Source: Zygnema cylindricum (lineage: Eukaryota; Streptophyta; Zygnematophyceae; Zygnematales; Zygnemataceae). Taken from it: a stretch of 64,000 nucleotides of DNA. The position numbers and the translations under genes are program-made. The notes below the pieces were generated by a model that worked only from the letters and a program-made list of their open reading frames with translations, was not told where the DNA came from and did no database searches. Below, in pieces: positions 29,943 through 42,478 of this stretch (position 1 is the first letter of the stretch; each line of letters starts with the position of its first letter). The stretch spans positions 78,300-142,299 of the forward strand of contig JBBHKE010000723.1 in assembly GCA_037447655.1 (NCBI GenBank), read 5' to 3'.

Positions 29943-30192
29943 TCGGTCAGAGTTTTTGCCTGCCTGGGTGGCTGCATTTCTAAGGGAAAGTCAAAGTGGG
30001 GAATGTTATCCTATACTCATATTCTAACTTTGCATTCTGTAGTGAAACTGAGCACACAGAGAGTCTTGCTTCACAGGGGTGAAGCTGTAATGGGGTTCTG
30101 ATTGTCAAGGGGTCAATCATTTAGGTTTATATTAACTTGGAGTCGGCACTATCTAGATTAGCTTCCTTTGGACCTGCGAATTCTGTGTGGCA

Positions 30193-32070
30193 ATGGAGCC
30201 CATAGAATTTCAGGTTATGGGCCCACCATCTAGGGTGCCTATGTTCGATGGAACAGACTTCACTTATTGGGAGTTTACGATGGAGGGATTACTTTTCGAA
30301 AAGCACTTGTGGGGAATTGTTTCGAGACAAGTGAGGTGTCCGCCACCGGGCTTTGGAGGAGATCACTATGGAGAATCATCTGGGGCTGCCCAGAAAACCA
30401 ACCGGAGTTCAGGTGCAACGGAAGGTGAAGAGGAGATCATTACCGTGGAAGGGGAAATAGGGGAGAAGGATAAAGGGACACCTATGGTGAGGGGAGCTAG
30501 GCTCTCGCCTACGGTTCCACTTGTGGGGGTTATAACTGAACCAAAAACTGAAGAAAATGATAGAAAAATTTGGGAATATAAAAACACTATAGCAAAACAT
30601 CTCATACTTAGATATGTGTCTAAGTCTATAGCTATCACTCTTTTAAATCTAACCAAGTCGTCTGAAATTTGGGACACACTAATTCAGATTTATAAGAGTG
30701 AGACTATACAGAGGCAGTAGTTAGTAAGACAAGAGATAGAGGCCTATGTTTATAAAGGCGGTAGCATGATAGAGTTTTGCAATGATATTGCTGGGTTATA
30801 TGTTGAGCTTGCTAGTACAAGATATGTAGAATCTGAGGAGAGAAAGATTAATACACTAATCATAAAGCTTCCATATGAGTACGAAGACATCATTTACCGT
30901 ATGCAGGGAATGGATGTCTCCTCGTGGACTTGGAGCATTACCATGGGAATAATTCTTGTGAGAGAAAGCACTTTGGAGCTTCGTAGGGGAAGTGAAAGGG
31001 TGACTGCATTTACAGCTGGTGGTGACTGGCGGAAGCGTGATGTGAGGAACGGCGGTGACGAGCGGAAGCGTGATGAAAGGAAGAAGGACAAAGGTAAACC
31101 TTATCGGAACTTCGGTGGAAAGAGAGGGAGAGGAAAAGAAAGGGGAGCTTTGAAACAAGGGGTTTGCTTCGCTTGTAGGAAACCGGGTCACTATATGGAG
31201 GAGTGTCCTCGTTTGGAAGAACTTAGAAGTTGGAGTGTGAATGAGGAGGAAGAAGGGGAAGAGGAGAAAGAGGATGAAAAAATCTTGGAGCTTCTTCACA
31301 TCGGTAGAATGGAGAAGAGAGAAAAGTACACACAAATTCCACGAAGGCAACAGTGTGCTTTTGGAGGTATAAGGGAAGTAAAGAGAGAGGAGGTACTTGA
31401 GGATGTCGAGGAGTGTAAAGTGTATGACTTAGAAATGAGAAAGTCAATTCTAGGATCCATAAGTGAAAACGGGAAAAATAAAATTAATGAGGATAATATT
31501 ATAGGTATTTTGGAATTAGAAAACTGGTCGGAAAGGGAGACTTCAACGGATTTCGAGGAAAGGGGAGAAGTGAAACTAGAAGGGGTTTTAAAGGATAAGG
31601 GAGAAGAGGAATATTTAATGAAAGGTTTAGGGGAGGATAAATATTTATTGGGAATAAATTTAGAAAGTGAGAGTGGAAAGAAATCCATGGGAGAGAGTGA
31701 GGAAAGTTCATGTTTTGGGGGTAATGGGTTTGACATCACTAAAGGGAGTGATGACATTTATGAAGGTGTGCCTGTAAAAGGGTTAGCCTCAGGATGTGTG
31801 TTGCAGATTGGAGATGGGGCTGGCTGTTTGAATTGCAAGAGGGAAATCGAATTTAGTGTGGATGGAAAAGAGGTGAGGTGGATAAAAACTTTGCTCGGAT
31901 TTATAATAAGTGGGATGCTAAATGAAATGTGTGATGCAATTATTATTTCATTTCATCTAATGCATTGTTTTAAATACGAGAGCATATTTCTTAAGTTATA
32001 TAAAAGGAAAAAGAAAAGAAAAAGGAAAAAGGGGAGGGAGTGTTTTGTTTATTTTGTTTGTAATAGTTGA
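30193..32070 (+). CDS. gag: Copia-2 gag fused to RT/RNase H relic, unit 1 (one in-frame TAG)
   Basis: The ATG at 30193 is 20 bp inside the LTR and starts MEPIEFQVMGPPSRVPMFDG. The frame is open to 32070 except for TAG at 30718-30720, where relatives have Gln. The capsid part is followed by basic residues and a zinc knuckle CFACRKPGHYMEEC near 31170-31205, then a long acidic linker. The last 150 codons keep traces of RT and RNase H (LGEDKYLLGINLES, then GCVLQIGDGAGC) without catalytic residues, ending in a Lys/Arg-rich tail. Protease and integrase are absent. The product would be a packaging protein; whether the TAG is read through is unknown. Confidence 0.75.
30213..30227 (+). other. Primer-binding site, Copia-2 unit 1
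   Basis: GGTTATGGGCCCACC directly after LTR1; repeated at 33409-33423 and 36605-36619. Confidence 0.88.
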
Positions 32071-32090
32071 AAGGAAGTAGACTAGAAAAT

Positions 32091-32098
32091 AAGGGGAG
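32091..32098 (+). other. Polypurine tract, Copia-2 unit 1
   Basis: AAGGGGAG before LTR2; also at 35287-35294 and 38483-38490. Confidence 0.88.
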
Positions 32099-33408
32099 TG
32101 TTGATATTTGGGTATTTTCTAGGTCTTTATTAGATAGAAAAGAGTAGAGGCAGTCTGCCCCTGACTCCCTTCTCCAAGCCCCCACACTTGTCGTAGTCAC
32201 TGAAGGCTGGAAAGGGAGCTAGAGCCATGGCTGCCTAGGCTCTCCAGAGAGACAGGAATAGATAATATAGGTATGTTTACCAAAAAGGCAGTTGACGGAC
32301 CCAGGAATTGATCCTGGTACCTACCGTCGGTGAATCGTCCCATAGGAGTTAGCTTTGTCCATTTAGTCTAGGACCAGTGCTAGAACATATAGGGTTTGAT
32401 AGATATTTATATAGTTACAGGTAGGGAATTCCATTTAACTGGGTTACGGTCTATAGAACATAGAATCAGTTGTACTATTAGTACCGGACGAAACAAATAG
32501 TACGGACATTTGTTTCGACGGTTCGTATTTAATCTCTATATGAATCGGACGGCCGTGGTTAGCGCCGGTCTCGAGGAAAGGACAATTTGGCGGTTTGCGG
32601 ACTCCGCCACTCCGGATGACACGTGGCAACAACGTACTGGATTACGGAATTTACGGAACGGCAGAAAACAAATCCGGAAGTGACAAATGTCGCACTATGG
32701 CGACATCGTACAATGTACGTACAGAAAGTACTCCAGCACTAGTACTTTCTTGTACGGTACCGTTTTCTGACGCGGCATGACCTGGCGCCACGTGGAGAGA
32801 TAAGATTTGGAGGCAGGAATTCCGAAGAATTCAAGAGCGAATCCGGATAGGACATTTGTTGACTTATTAGCCATGTCGTACGATGTTCGTACAAAAGGTA
32901 CACCGGCATTTGTACCTTTATGTACTATACAGTAATGTGATTAGTCCGTACCTCAGTACTAGAGGGTTTAGAGAAGGGTTTATGACTTAGAATATTTCGG
33001 GTAGGTAGCTGACTCTCCCAGAGAGCACCTTGTATAAATGGCAAACTTTGGCCAGCCATAACTATCAATTCAGTTGACCAAATTCAGTGATTCTTGTTGC
33101 TGCGGACTCAGGGGAGTCCAGGCTACACAGGGGTGTAGTCGGTCAGAGTTTTTGCCTGCCTAGGTGGCTGCATTTCTAAGGGAAAGTCAAAGTGGGGAAT
33201 GTTATCCTATACTCATATTCTAACTTTGCATTCTGTAGTGAAACTGAGCACACAGAGAGTCTTACTTCACAGGGGTGAAGCTGTAATGGGGTTCTGATTG
33301 TCAAGGGGTCAATCATTTAGGTTTATATTAACTTGGAGTCGGCACTATCTAGATTAGCTTCCTTTGGACCTGCGAATTCTGTGTGGCAATGGAGCCCATA
33401 GAATTTCA
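32099..33408 (+). repeat. Copia-2 LTR2
   Basis: 1310 bp, shared by units 1 and 2. It differs from LTR1 at two sites seen by eye (cctaggtgg for cctgggtgg, and cttacttcac for cttgcttcac). Confidence 0.93.
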
Positions 33409-35266
33409 GGTTATGGGCCCACCATCTAGGGTGCCTATGTTCGATGGAACAGACTTCACTTATTGGGAGTTTACGATGGAGGGATTACTTTTCGAAAAGC
33501 ACTTGTGGGGAATTGTTTCGAGACAAGTGAGGTGTCCGCCACCGGGCTTTGGAGGAGATCACTATGGAGAATCATCTGGGGCTGCCCAGAAAACCAACCG
33601 GAGTTCAGGTGCAACGGAAGGTGAAGAGGAGATCATTACCGTGGAAGGGGAAATAGGGGAGAAGGATAAAGGGACACCTATGGTGAGGGGAGCTAGGCTC
33701 TCGCCTACGGTTCCACTTGTGGGGGTTATAACTGAACCAAAAACTGAAGAAAATGATAGAAAAATTTGGGAATATAAAAACACTATAGCAAAACATCTCA
33801 TACTTAGATATGTGTCTAAGTCTATAGCTATCACTCTTTTAAATCTAACCAAGTCGTCTGAAATTTGGGACACACTAATTCAGATTTATAAGAGTGAGAC
33901 TATACAGAGGCAGTAGTTAGTAAGACAAGAGATAGAGGCCTATGTTTATAAAGGCGGTAGCATGATAGAGTTTTGCAATGATATTGCTGGGTTATATGTT
34001 GAGCTTGCTAGTACAAGATATGTAGAATCTGAGGAGAGAAAGATTAATACACTAATCATAAAGCTTCCATATGAGTACGAAGACATCATTTACCGTATGC
34101 AGGGAATGGATGTCTCCTCGTGGACTTGGAGCATTACCATGGGAATAATTCTTGTGAGAGAAAGCACTTTGGAGCTTCGTAGGGGAAGTGAAAGGGTGAC
34201 TGCATTTACAGCTGGTGGTGACTGGCGGAAGCGTGATGTGAGGAACGGCGGTGACGAGCGGAAGCGTGATGAAAGGAAGAAGGACAAAGGTAAACCTTAT
34301 CGGAACTTCGGTGGAAAGAGAGGGAGAGGAAAAGAAAGGGGAGCTTTGAAACAAGGGGTTTGCTTCGCTTGTAGGAAACCGGGTCACTATATGGAGGAGT
34401 GTCCTCGTTTGGAAGAACTTAGAAGTTGGAGTGTGAATGAGGAGGAAGAAGGGGAAGAGGAGAAAGAGGATGAAAAAATCTTGGAGCTTCTTCACATCGG
34501 TAGAATGGAGAAGAGAGAAAAGTACACACAAATTCCACGAAGGCAACAGTGTGCTTTTGGAGGTATAAGGGAAGTAAAGAGAGAGGAGGTACTTGAGGAT
34601 GTCGAGGAGTGTAAAGTGTATGACTTAGAAATGAGAAAGTCAATTCTAGGATCCATAAGTGAAAACGGGAAAAATAAAATTAATGAGGATAATATTATAG
34701 GTATTTTGGAATTAGAAAACTGGTCGGAAAGGGAGACTTCAACGGATTTCGAGGAAAGGGGAGAAGTGAAACTAGAAGGGGTTTTAAAGGATAAGGGAGA
34801 AGAGGAATATTTAATGAAAGGTTTAGGGGAGGATAAATATTTATTGGGAATAAATTTAGAAAGTGAGAGTGGAAAGAAATCCATGGGAGAGAGTGAGGAA
34901 AGTTCATGTTTTGGGGGTAATGGGTTTGACATCACTAAAGGGAGTGATGACATTTATGAAGGTGTGCCTGTAAAAGGGTTAGCCTCAGGATGTGTGTTGC
35001 AGATTGGAGATGGGGCTGGCTGTTTGAATTGCAAGAGGGAAATCGAATTTAGTGTGGATGGAAAAGAGGTGAGGTGGATAAAAACTTTGCTCGGATTTAT
35101 AATAAGTGGGATGCTAAATGAAATGTGTGATGCAATTATTATTTCATTTCATCTAATGCATTGTTTTAAATACGAGAGCATATTTCTTAAGTTATATAAA
35201 AGGAAAAAGAAAAGAAAAAGGAAAAAGGGGAGGGAGTGTTTTGTTTATTTTGTTTGTAATAGTTGA
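33389..35266 (+). CDS. gag: Copia-2 gag fused to RT/RNase H relic, unit 2 (one in-frame TAG)
   Basis: Same protein as unit 1, including the TAG (33914-33916), zinc knuckle and basic tail. I see no difference from unit 1 in the coding sequence. Confidence 0.75.
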
Positions 35267-35294
35267 AAGGAAGTAGACTAGAAAATAAGGGGAG

Positions 35295-36604
35295 TGTTGA
35301 TATTTGGGTATTTTCTAGGTCTTTATTAGATAGAAAAGAGTAGAGGCAGTCTGCCCCTGACTCCCTTCTCCAAGCCCCCACACTTGTCGTAGTCACTGAA
35401 GGCTGGAAAGGGAGCTAGAGCCATGGCTGCCTAGGCTCTCCAGAGAGACAGGAATAGATAATATAGGTATGTTTACCAAAAAGGCAGTTGACGGACCCAG
35501 GAATTGATCCTGGTACCTACCGTCGGTGAATCGTCCCATAGGAGTTAGCTTTGTCCATTTAGTCTAGGACCAGTGCTAGAACATATAGGGTTTGATAGAT
35601 ATTTATATAGTTACAGGTAGGGAATTCCATTTAACTGGGTTACGGTCTATAGAACATAGAATCAGTTGTACTATTAGTACCGGACGAAACAAATAGTACG
35701 GACATTTGTTTCGACGGTTCGTATTTAATCTCTATATGAATCGGACGGCCGTGGTTAGCGCCGGTCTCGAGGAAAGGACAATTTGGCGGTTTGCGGACTC
35801 CGCCACTCCGGATGACACGTGGCAACAACGTACTGGATTACGGAATTTACGGAACGGCAGAAAACAAATCCGGAAGTGACAAATGTCGCACTATGGCGAC
35901 ATCGTACAATGTACGTACAGAAAGTACTCCAGCACTAGTACTTTCTTGTACGGTACCGTTTTCTGACGCGGCATGACCTGGCGCCACGTGGAGAGATAAG
36001 ATTTGGAGGCAGGAATTCCGAAGAATTCAAGAGCGAATCCGGATAGGACATTTGTTGACTTATTAGCCATGTCGTACGATGTTCGTACAAAAGGTACACC
36101 GGCATTTGTACCTTTATGTACTATACAGTAATGTGATTAGTCCGTACCTCAGTACTAGAGGGTTTAGAGAAGGGTTTATGACTTAGAATATTTCGGGTAG
36201 GTAGCTGACTCTCCCAGAGAGCACCTTGTATAAATGGCAAACTTTGGCCAGCCATAACTATCAATTCAGTTGACCAAATTCAGTGATTCTTGTTGCTGCG
36301 GACTCAGGGGAGTCCAGGCTACACAGGGGTGTAGTCGGTCAGAGTTTTTGCCTGCCTAGGTGGCTGCATTTCTAAGGGAAAGTCAAAGTGGGGAATGTTA
36401 TCCTATACTCATATTCTAACTTTGCATTCTGTAGTGAAACTGAGCACACAGAGAGTCTTACTTCACAGGGGTGAAGCTGTAATGGGGTTCTGATTGTCAA
36501 GGGGTCAATCATTTAGGTTTATATTAACTTGGAGTCGGCACTATCTAGATTAGCTTCCTTTGGACCTGCGAATTCTGTGTGGCAATGGAGCCCATAGAAT
36601 TTCA
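35295..36604 (+). repeat. Copia-2 LTR3
   Basis: 1310 bp, shared by units 2 and 3, and carrying the same two variants as LTR2, so LTR2 and LTR3 descend from one another. Confidence 0.93.
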
Positions 36605-38462
36605 GGTTATGGGCCCACCATCTAGGGTGCCTATGTTCGATGGAACAGACTTCACTTATTGGGAGTTTACGATGGAGGGATTACTTTTCGAAAAGCACTT
36701 GTGGGGAATTGTTTCGAGACAAGTGAGGTGTCCGCCACCGGGCTTTGGAGGAGATCACTATGGAGAATCATCTGGGGCTGCCCAGAAAACCAACCGGAGT
36801 TCAGGTGCAACGGAAGGTGAAGAGGAGATCATTACCGTGGAAGGGGAAATAGGGGAGAAGGATAAAGGGACACCTATGGTGAGGGGAGCTAGGCTCTCGC
36901 CTACGGTTCCACTTGTGGGGGTTATAACTGAACCAAAAACTGAAGAAAATGATAGAAAAATTTGGGAATATAAAAACACTATAGCAAAACATCTCATACT
37001 TAGATATGTGTCTAAGTCTATAGCTATCACTCTTTTAAATCTAACCAAGTCGTCTGAAATTTGGGACACACTAATTCAGATTTATAAGAGTGAGACTATA
37101 CAGAGGCAGTAGTTAGTAAGACAAGAGATAGAGGCCTATGTTTATAAAGGCGGTAGCATGATAGAGTTTTGCAATGATATTGCTGGGTTATATGTTGAGC
37201 TTGCTAGTACAAGATATGTAGAATCTGAGGAGAGAAAGATTAATACACTAATCATAAAGCTTCCATATGAGTACGAAGACATCATTTACCGTATGCAGGG
37301 AATGGATGTCTCCTCGTGGACTTGGAGCATTACCATGGGAATAATTCTTGTGAGAGAAAGCACTTTGGAGCTTCGTAGGGGAAGTGAAAGGGTGACTGCA
37401 TTTACAGCTGGTGGTGACTGGCGGAAGCGTGATGTGAGGAACGGCGGTGACGAGCGGAAGCGTGATGAAAGGAAGAAGGACAAAGGTAAACCTTATCGGA
37501 ACTTCGGTGGAAAGAGAGGGAGAGGAAAAGAAAGGGGAGCTTTGAAACAAGGGGTTTGCTTCGCTTGTAGGAAACCGGGTCACTATATGGAGGAGTGTCC
37601 TCGTTTGGAAGAACTTAGAAGTTGGAGTGTGAATGAGGAGGAAGAAGGGGAAGAGGAGAAAGAGGATGAAAAAATCTTGGAGCTTCTTCACATCGGTAGA
37701 ATGGAGAAGAGAGAAAAGTACACACAAATTCCACGAAGGCAACAGTGTGCTTTTGGAGGTATAAGGGAAGTAAAGAGAGAGGAGGTACTTGAGGATGTCG
37801 AGGAGTGTAAAGTGTATGACTTAGAAATGAGAAAGTCAATTCTAGGATCCATAAGTGAAAACGGGAAAAATAAAATTAATGAGGATAATATTATAGGTAT
37901 TTTGGAATTAGAAAACTGGTCGGAAAGGGAGACTTCAACGGATTTCGAGGAAAGGGGAGAAGTGAAACTAGAAGGGGTTTTAAAGGATAAGGGAGAAGAG
38001 GAATATTTAATGAAAGGTTTAGGGGAGGATAAATATTTATTGGGAATAAATTTAGAAAGTGAGAGTGGAAAGAAATCCATGGGAGAGAGTGAGGAAAGTT
38101 CATGTTTTGGGGGTAATGGGTTTGACATCACTAAAGGGAGTGATGACATTTATGAAGGTGTGCCTGTAAAAGGGTTAGCCTCAGGATGTGTGTTGCAGAT
38201 TGGAGATGGGGCTGGCTGTTTGAATTGCAAGAGGGAAATCGAATTTAGTGTGGATGGAAAAGAGGTGAGGTGGATAAAAACTTTGCTCGGATTTATAATA
38301 AGTGGGATGCTAAATGAAATGTGTGATGCAATTATTATTTCATTTCATCTAATGCATTGTTTTAAATACGAGAGCATATTTCTTAAGTTATATAAAAGGA
38401 AAAAGAAAAGAAAAAGGAAAAAGGGGAGGGAGTGTTTTGTTTATTTTGTTTGTAATAGTTGA
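36585..38462 (+). CDS. gag: Copia-2 gag fused to RT/RNase H relic, unit 3 (one in-frame TAG)
   Basis: Same protein as units 1 and 2, with the TAG at 37110-37112. Confidence 0.75.
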
Positions 38463-38490
38463 AAGGAAGTAGACTAGAAAATAAGGGGAG

Positions 38491-39799
38491 TGTTGATATT
38501 TGGGTATTTTCTAGGTCTTTATTAGATAGAAAAGAGTAGAGGCAGTCTGCCCCTGACTCCCTTCTCCAAGCCCCCACACTTGTCGTAGTCACTGAAGGCT
38601 GGAAAGGGAGCTAGAGCCATGGCTGCCTAGGCTCTCCAGAGAGACAGGAATAGATAATATAGGTATGTTTACCAAAAAGGCAGTTGACGGACCCAGGAAT
38701 TGATCCTGGTACCTACCGTCGGTGAATCGTCCCATAGGAGTTAGCTTTGTCCATTTAGTCTAGGACCAGTGCTAGAACATATAGGGTTTGATAGATATTT
38801 ATATAGTTACAGGTAGGGAATTCCATTTAACTGGGTTACGGTCTATAGAACATAGAATCAGTTGTACTATTAGTACCGGACGAAACAAATAGTACGGACA
38901 TTTGTTTCGACGGTTCGTATTTAATCTCTATATGAATCGGACGGCCGTGGTTAGCGCCGGTCTCGAGGAAAGGACAATTTGGCGGTTTGCGGACTCCGCC
39001 ACTCCGGATGACACGTGGCAACAACGTACTGGATTACGGAATTTACGGAACGGCAGAAAACAAATCCGAAAGTGACAAATGTCGCACTATGGCGACATCG
39101 TACAATGTACGTACAGAAAGTACTCCAGCACTAGTACTTTCTTGTACGGTACCGTTTTCTGACGCGGCATGACCTGGCGCCACGTGGAGAGATAAGATTT
39201 GGAGGCAGGAATTCCGAAGAATTCAAGAGCGAATCCGGATAGGACATTTGTTGACTTATTAGCCATGTCGTACGATGTTCGTACAAAAGGTACACCGGCA
39301 TTTGTACCTTTATGTACTATACAGTAATGTGATTGGTCCGTACCTCAGTACTAGAGGGTTTAGAGAGGGGTTTAGGACTTAGAATATTTCGGGTAGGTAG
39401 CTGACTCTCCCAGAGAGCACCTTGTATAAATGGCAAACTTTGGCCAGCCATAACTATCAATTCAGTTGACCAAATTCAGTGATTCTTGTTGCTGCGGACT
39501 CAAGGGAGTCCAGGCTACACAGGGGTGTAGTCGGTCAGAGTTTTTGCCTGCCTGGGTGGCTGCATTTCTAAGGGAAAGTCAAAGTGGGGAATGTTATCCT
39601 ATACTCATATTCTAACTTTGCATTCTGTAGTGAAACTGAGCACACAGAGAGTCTTACTTCACAGGGGTGAAGCGTAATGGGGTTCTGATTGTCAAGGGGT
39701 CAATCATTTGGGTTTATATTAACTTGGAGTCGGCACTATCTAGATTAGCTTCCTTTGGACCTGCGAATTCTGTGTGGCAATGGAGCCCATAGAATTTCA
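38491..39799 (+). repeat. Copia-2 LTR4
   Basis: 1309 bp. It has several private changes (for example ccgaaagtg, gattggtccg, gaggggtttaggac, ctcaagggag and one deleted base near 39673), so it represents the original 3' LTR. It is followed by CTACT and the rest of the Copia-3 5' LTR. Confidence 0.93.
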
Positions 39800-39804
39800 C
39801 TACT

Positions 39805-40035
39805 GGATAAGGTGGACGGCTAGTACGTACTGCGGTCATCCGGAGGTCTTTGGATGAAGTCCCATAACTAGCAGCCTATGTTTTGTAGAAAAATATACTA
39901 GTGATCTGCCTGTCTCTTTAGCTGCTAGAGGCAGCCATGGCTGCATGGCTGCCTGCAGGTCCTCACTGAATACGACAAGTATGAGGGATGCAGTAAGGTC
40001 ACAAGAATGACTATAAAATTCCTCTCTTTTCAACA
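39805..40035 (-). repeat. Copia-3 5' LTR, outer part
   Basis: It resumes the Copia-3 LTR from GGATAAGG of the tRNA-like segment, has box B-like GGATGAAGTCC near 39852, and ends at 40035 before the TATAC duplication. Confidence 0.92.
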
Positions 40036-40040
40036 TATAC

Positions 40041-41131
40041 CTCTTACCAATTTGAGGAATACTTGAGGGATGAGGGAGTTCAGCATCAAAAAATTGTACC
40101 AAAAAACCCAAAACAAAATGGGGTAGCTGAGAGGTTGAACTGGACTTTAGAAGATAGTGTACGGAGTATGTTAGCTGACAAGAATATAGGAAAAAGGTTT
40201 TGGGCAGAAGCCATGAACTGTGCTAACTACAATAAAAATAGAGTCCTTACCACGGCCGTAAAAGAGATGACACGTTATGAGAGATGGGTTGGAAGGAAAC
40301 CAGATATTTCTCACCTTAAAGTATTTCGCAATCAAGTTTACAGCTATAACACAAATAGGAAAAATTGGAAACTAGATGCTAAAGGGAAACCGAGGTATTT
40401 TGTGGGATATGATGAAGATGTCAACGGATATAAAGTCTATGACTTAGATAAACAATATATCATTTTTGTAAAGCACATAATTGTCATGGATGAAGGGAAG
40501 TCATTTGATCCCTTCAAATATACCAAGAAGATAAGAATCAGTTTTGAGTCCGAGAGTGAGGAGGACTCCGATTTTCTCGAAAGGGACATGAGGGAAAACG
40601 TGATTGCAAATTCAGGGGTGATCGAAGATAGGAGAGATACACTGGAATCTCCTCATATTCCTATACACGCCAAGGAGACGGAGGAGGAGGAGCCAGAACC
40701 GGCTTCCATGGATAGGGGAGCCGATAAGACAGTGAGGAGGAACCCGAGTCTTCCCTCTATTCCAGCTTTGGACTTTGAGGGAGGACGAAGAAGCAGCAAA
40801 AGACTATATGAAAAGCAGGCTGCTTACAAGGTAACTAAGCTATCTCATCCTGATGAGCCTCAGTCATACTCAGAGGCAATAAACAGTCCAGAGAAAGACA
40901 CATGGGTTAGAGTCATAAATGATGAGATGACCTCTATCATGGAAGCAAATACTTCATAGCTGGTGGACTGTCCTCCGGACAAAAAACTGATTGAGTACAA
41001 ATGGGTGTTTAAAATGAAACTAAACCTAGATAATACCATTGAGAGATATAAGGCTCGGTTGGTAGCAAACTTGTTCACCCAAAAAAAGGGGATAGATTAT
41101 GAGGAGACTTTTACTCTAGTGGTTCGGTTCC
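40041..41131 (+). pseudogene. Copia-4 integrase end, linker and RT start
   Basis: The frame resumes from 22824 after Copia-3: FEEYLRDEGVQHQK, PKQNGVAERLNWTLEDSV and FWAEAMNCANY complete the integrase core. The GKPRYFVGYDEDVNGYKVYD segment and an acidic linker follow. RT begins after a TAG at 40957-40959 with VDCPPDKKLIEYKWVFKMKL. It is interrupted by solo LTR S4 within the segment that reads VVRFP. Confidence 0.86.
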
Positions 41132-42473
41132 TGTTGTTTTGGAAGATTCAGTTTCGTACTTGCGTGCGCGTGTTTGCGTGCGTACGTATTTACCGAAATT
41201 AATGTGGTGGCACGAATGCATTTTCAGGTTAAGGGAGAAGTGAAATTAATTGAAGTTCGACGTACGGAAGTACGAATTGAGTGACGCGAACAAACATATG
41301 TAAAAGTACGGTTCGCGTAAGTGAAATGGACGGCGGATCGCGAAGCGATCCGATGTATGATATTCGAAGTATGTAAAATCGTAAAATTGTACGTCGCACG
41401 TACGAAACATAATGCGACAGGTGACATTTATTACATGGGACGCCGCCGGTACATAGAATCTATATTTGACAGGTGTACTGATTAGGTGTACTTTATTTGT
41501 GACATGCATTTATCGAAAATGACGTGTACCTTATATGCGACAAGGCGCATTTATGAAGGAGTACGCGGTTTCGGTACGGACAATATTTGGACGGTACCGT
41601 GTCGTTTCGACAATGGATTGTGTTGTACTTTGAAGGCGGACGCCGTCCGCCGCCTTTGATGGTTCACACTATTTTGAGGATGTATGATCAAGTGGGCCGT
41701 ACGCATGTGATATCGGCTTGCTGCGTGGACTTATCGACAAGTGACTAAGCAAGTTGTCACTTATGATGCGGATTTGTGGATGCGTCGGTGTAATTATTTG
41801 AAACATCCATATTTTGTTTTATGCGAACTAATGATTTAGTGTTGATTAAAATAGTTATATTTTACGTGATTAATGAGGATATCGACACTTTAATTTATGT
41901 GTCGTATTTGCAGACAAGTGTACGCTTACGATTGCTTGACTTTCAGGTGTACGCTTACCATTAGTGTTTCTTAGTAATTGGCTATCATGGTTAAATATGA
42001 CTTAATGACAGTTACGTAATTTACGTTGGTTATTTTGACACTTAGTGATTTGTTGACAGCTCACAAGTGTATATATAGGAATGAGCTTTGTTTGGAATAG
42101 ATCATCAATGCTAGTTAGTAAAGTGGGGACAAAAGATGTAGAATTTTAGGGTTGTCGATTAGGTCATGCACTTTGAATGTTTGATATGCATTGTTTATGC
42201 ATTTGTCCTAGGGTTTGTTTATGTCGATTATTCCATCAAACCTTAGATGTTGTCATAGGGTTTGTTTATGTCGATTATTCCATCAAACCTTAGATGTTGT
42301 CATAGGGTTTATTTATGTTGATTATTCCATGAAACCCTAAATGTTGTTTGTTGCGTCTGTGTAAGCATATGGAGGATGCATTTCAAATGATTGTTCATTG
42401 GCCTAGCTTTGCTTAGCTTTTTGCATGATAGTTTGGGTTGCTTCTGCGGTCTATTTTAGACCAAAGAACAACA
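41132..42473 (+). mobile_element. Solo LTR S4 in Copia-4 RT
   Basis: 1342 bp, TGTTGTTTTGGAAG to AAAGAACAACA, flanked by GTTCC (41127-41131 and 42474-42478). Removing it and one GTTCC restores the Copia reading frame. It is unlike the Copia LTRs in the window and its parent family is not present. Orientation cannot be proven. It contains the 47-bp repeats at 42209-42349. Confidence 0.9.
42209..42349 (+). repeat. Three 47-bp tandem repeats with telobox motifs
   Basis: Units begin TAGGGTTTGTTTATG at 42209, 42256 and 42303 and each holds TAGGGTTT with AAACCTTAG or AAACCCTAA. TAGGGTTT is the reverse of the plant telobox AAACCCTA. Confidence 0.85.
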
Positions 42474-42478
42474 GTTCC

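Larger units (their letters stand above)
28903..30212 (+). repeat. Copia-2 LTR1
   Basis: 1310 bp, TGTTGATATTTGGG to GAATTTCA. It contains the antisense tRNA-like segment (29101-29176), a telobox TAGGGTTT (29194-29201), a GTAC palindrome (29523-29559), a TATA box (29837-29843), paired hairpins (29908-29942) and the gag ATG (30193). Confidence 0.93.
28903..39799 (+). mobile_element. Copia-2 tandem array: three gag-only elements sharing four LTRs
   Basis: The order is LTR-internal-LTR-internal-LTR-internal-LTR with an exact period of 3196 bp. A single 5-bp duplication CTACT flanks the whole array (28898-28902, 39800-39804). Internal regions (30213-32098, 33409-35294, 36605-38490) appear identical by eye. 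LTR1 to LTR3 differ at a couple of sites and LTR4 at about six or more. It most likely arose by unequal LTR recombination after one insertion. Each unit encodes gag but no protease, integrase or reverse transcriptase, so it depends on other Copia elements. Confidence 0.93.
22825..40035 (-). mobile_element. Copia-3, complete element split by the Copia-2 array
   Basis: Minus-strand Copia element flanked by the duplication TATAC (22820-22824 and 40036-40040), inserted in Copia-4 integrase. Both LTRs are 972 bp once the Copia-2 array (28903-39799) and its extra target copy (39800-39804) are removed from the 5' LTR. The element itself is about 6.3 kb, with primer site, degraded gag-pol and polypurine tract. 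Confidence 0.93.

Noticed and set aside
30718-30720. Programmed readthrough of the TAG in Copia-2 gag
   Set aside because: Copia-5 and Copia-1 have their stops at other gag positions, and the three Copia-2 units are recent copies of one sequence, so their sharing of the TAG is not independent evidence. It stays open but unsupported.
28903-39799. A host tandem gene array or satellite
   Set aside because: Each unit has LTR ends, primer site, purine tract and gag, and the block has one target duplication, so it is a retroelement array.
42209-42349. CRISPR-like or telomeric repeat array
   Set aside because: Three contiguous 47-bp units without spacers, inside a solo LTR of a eukaryote. TAGGGTTT occurs singly, not as a telomeric run.
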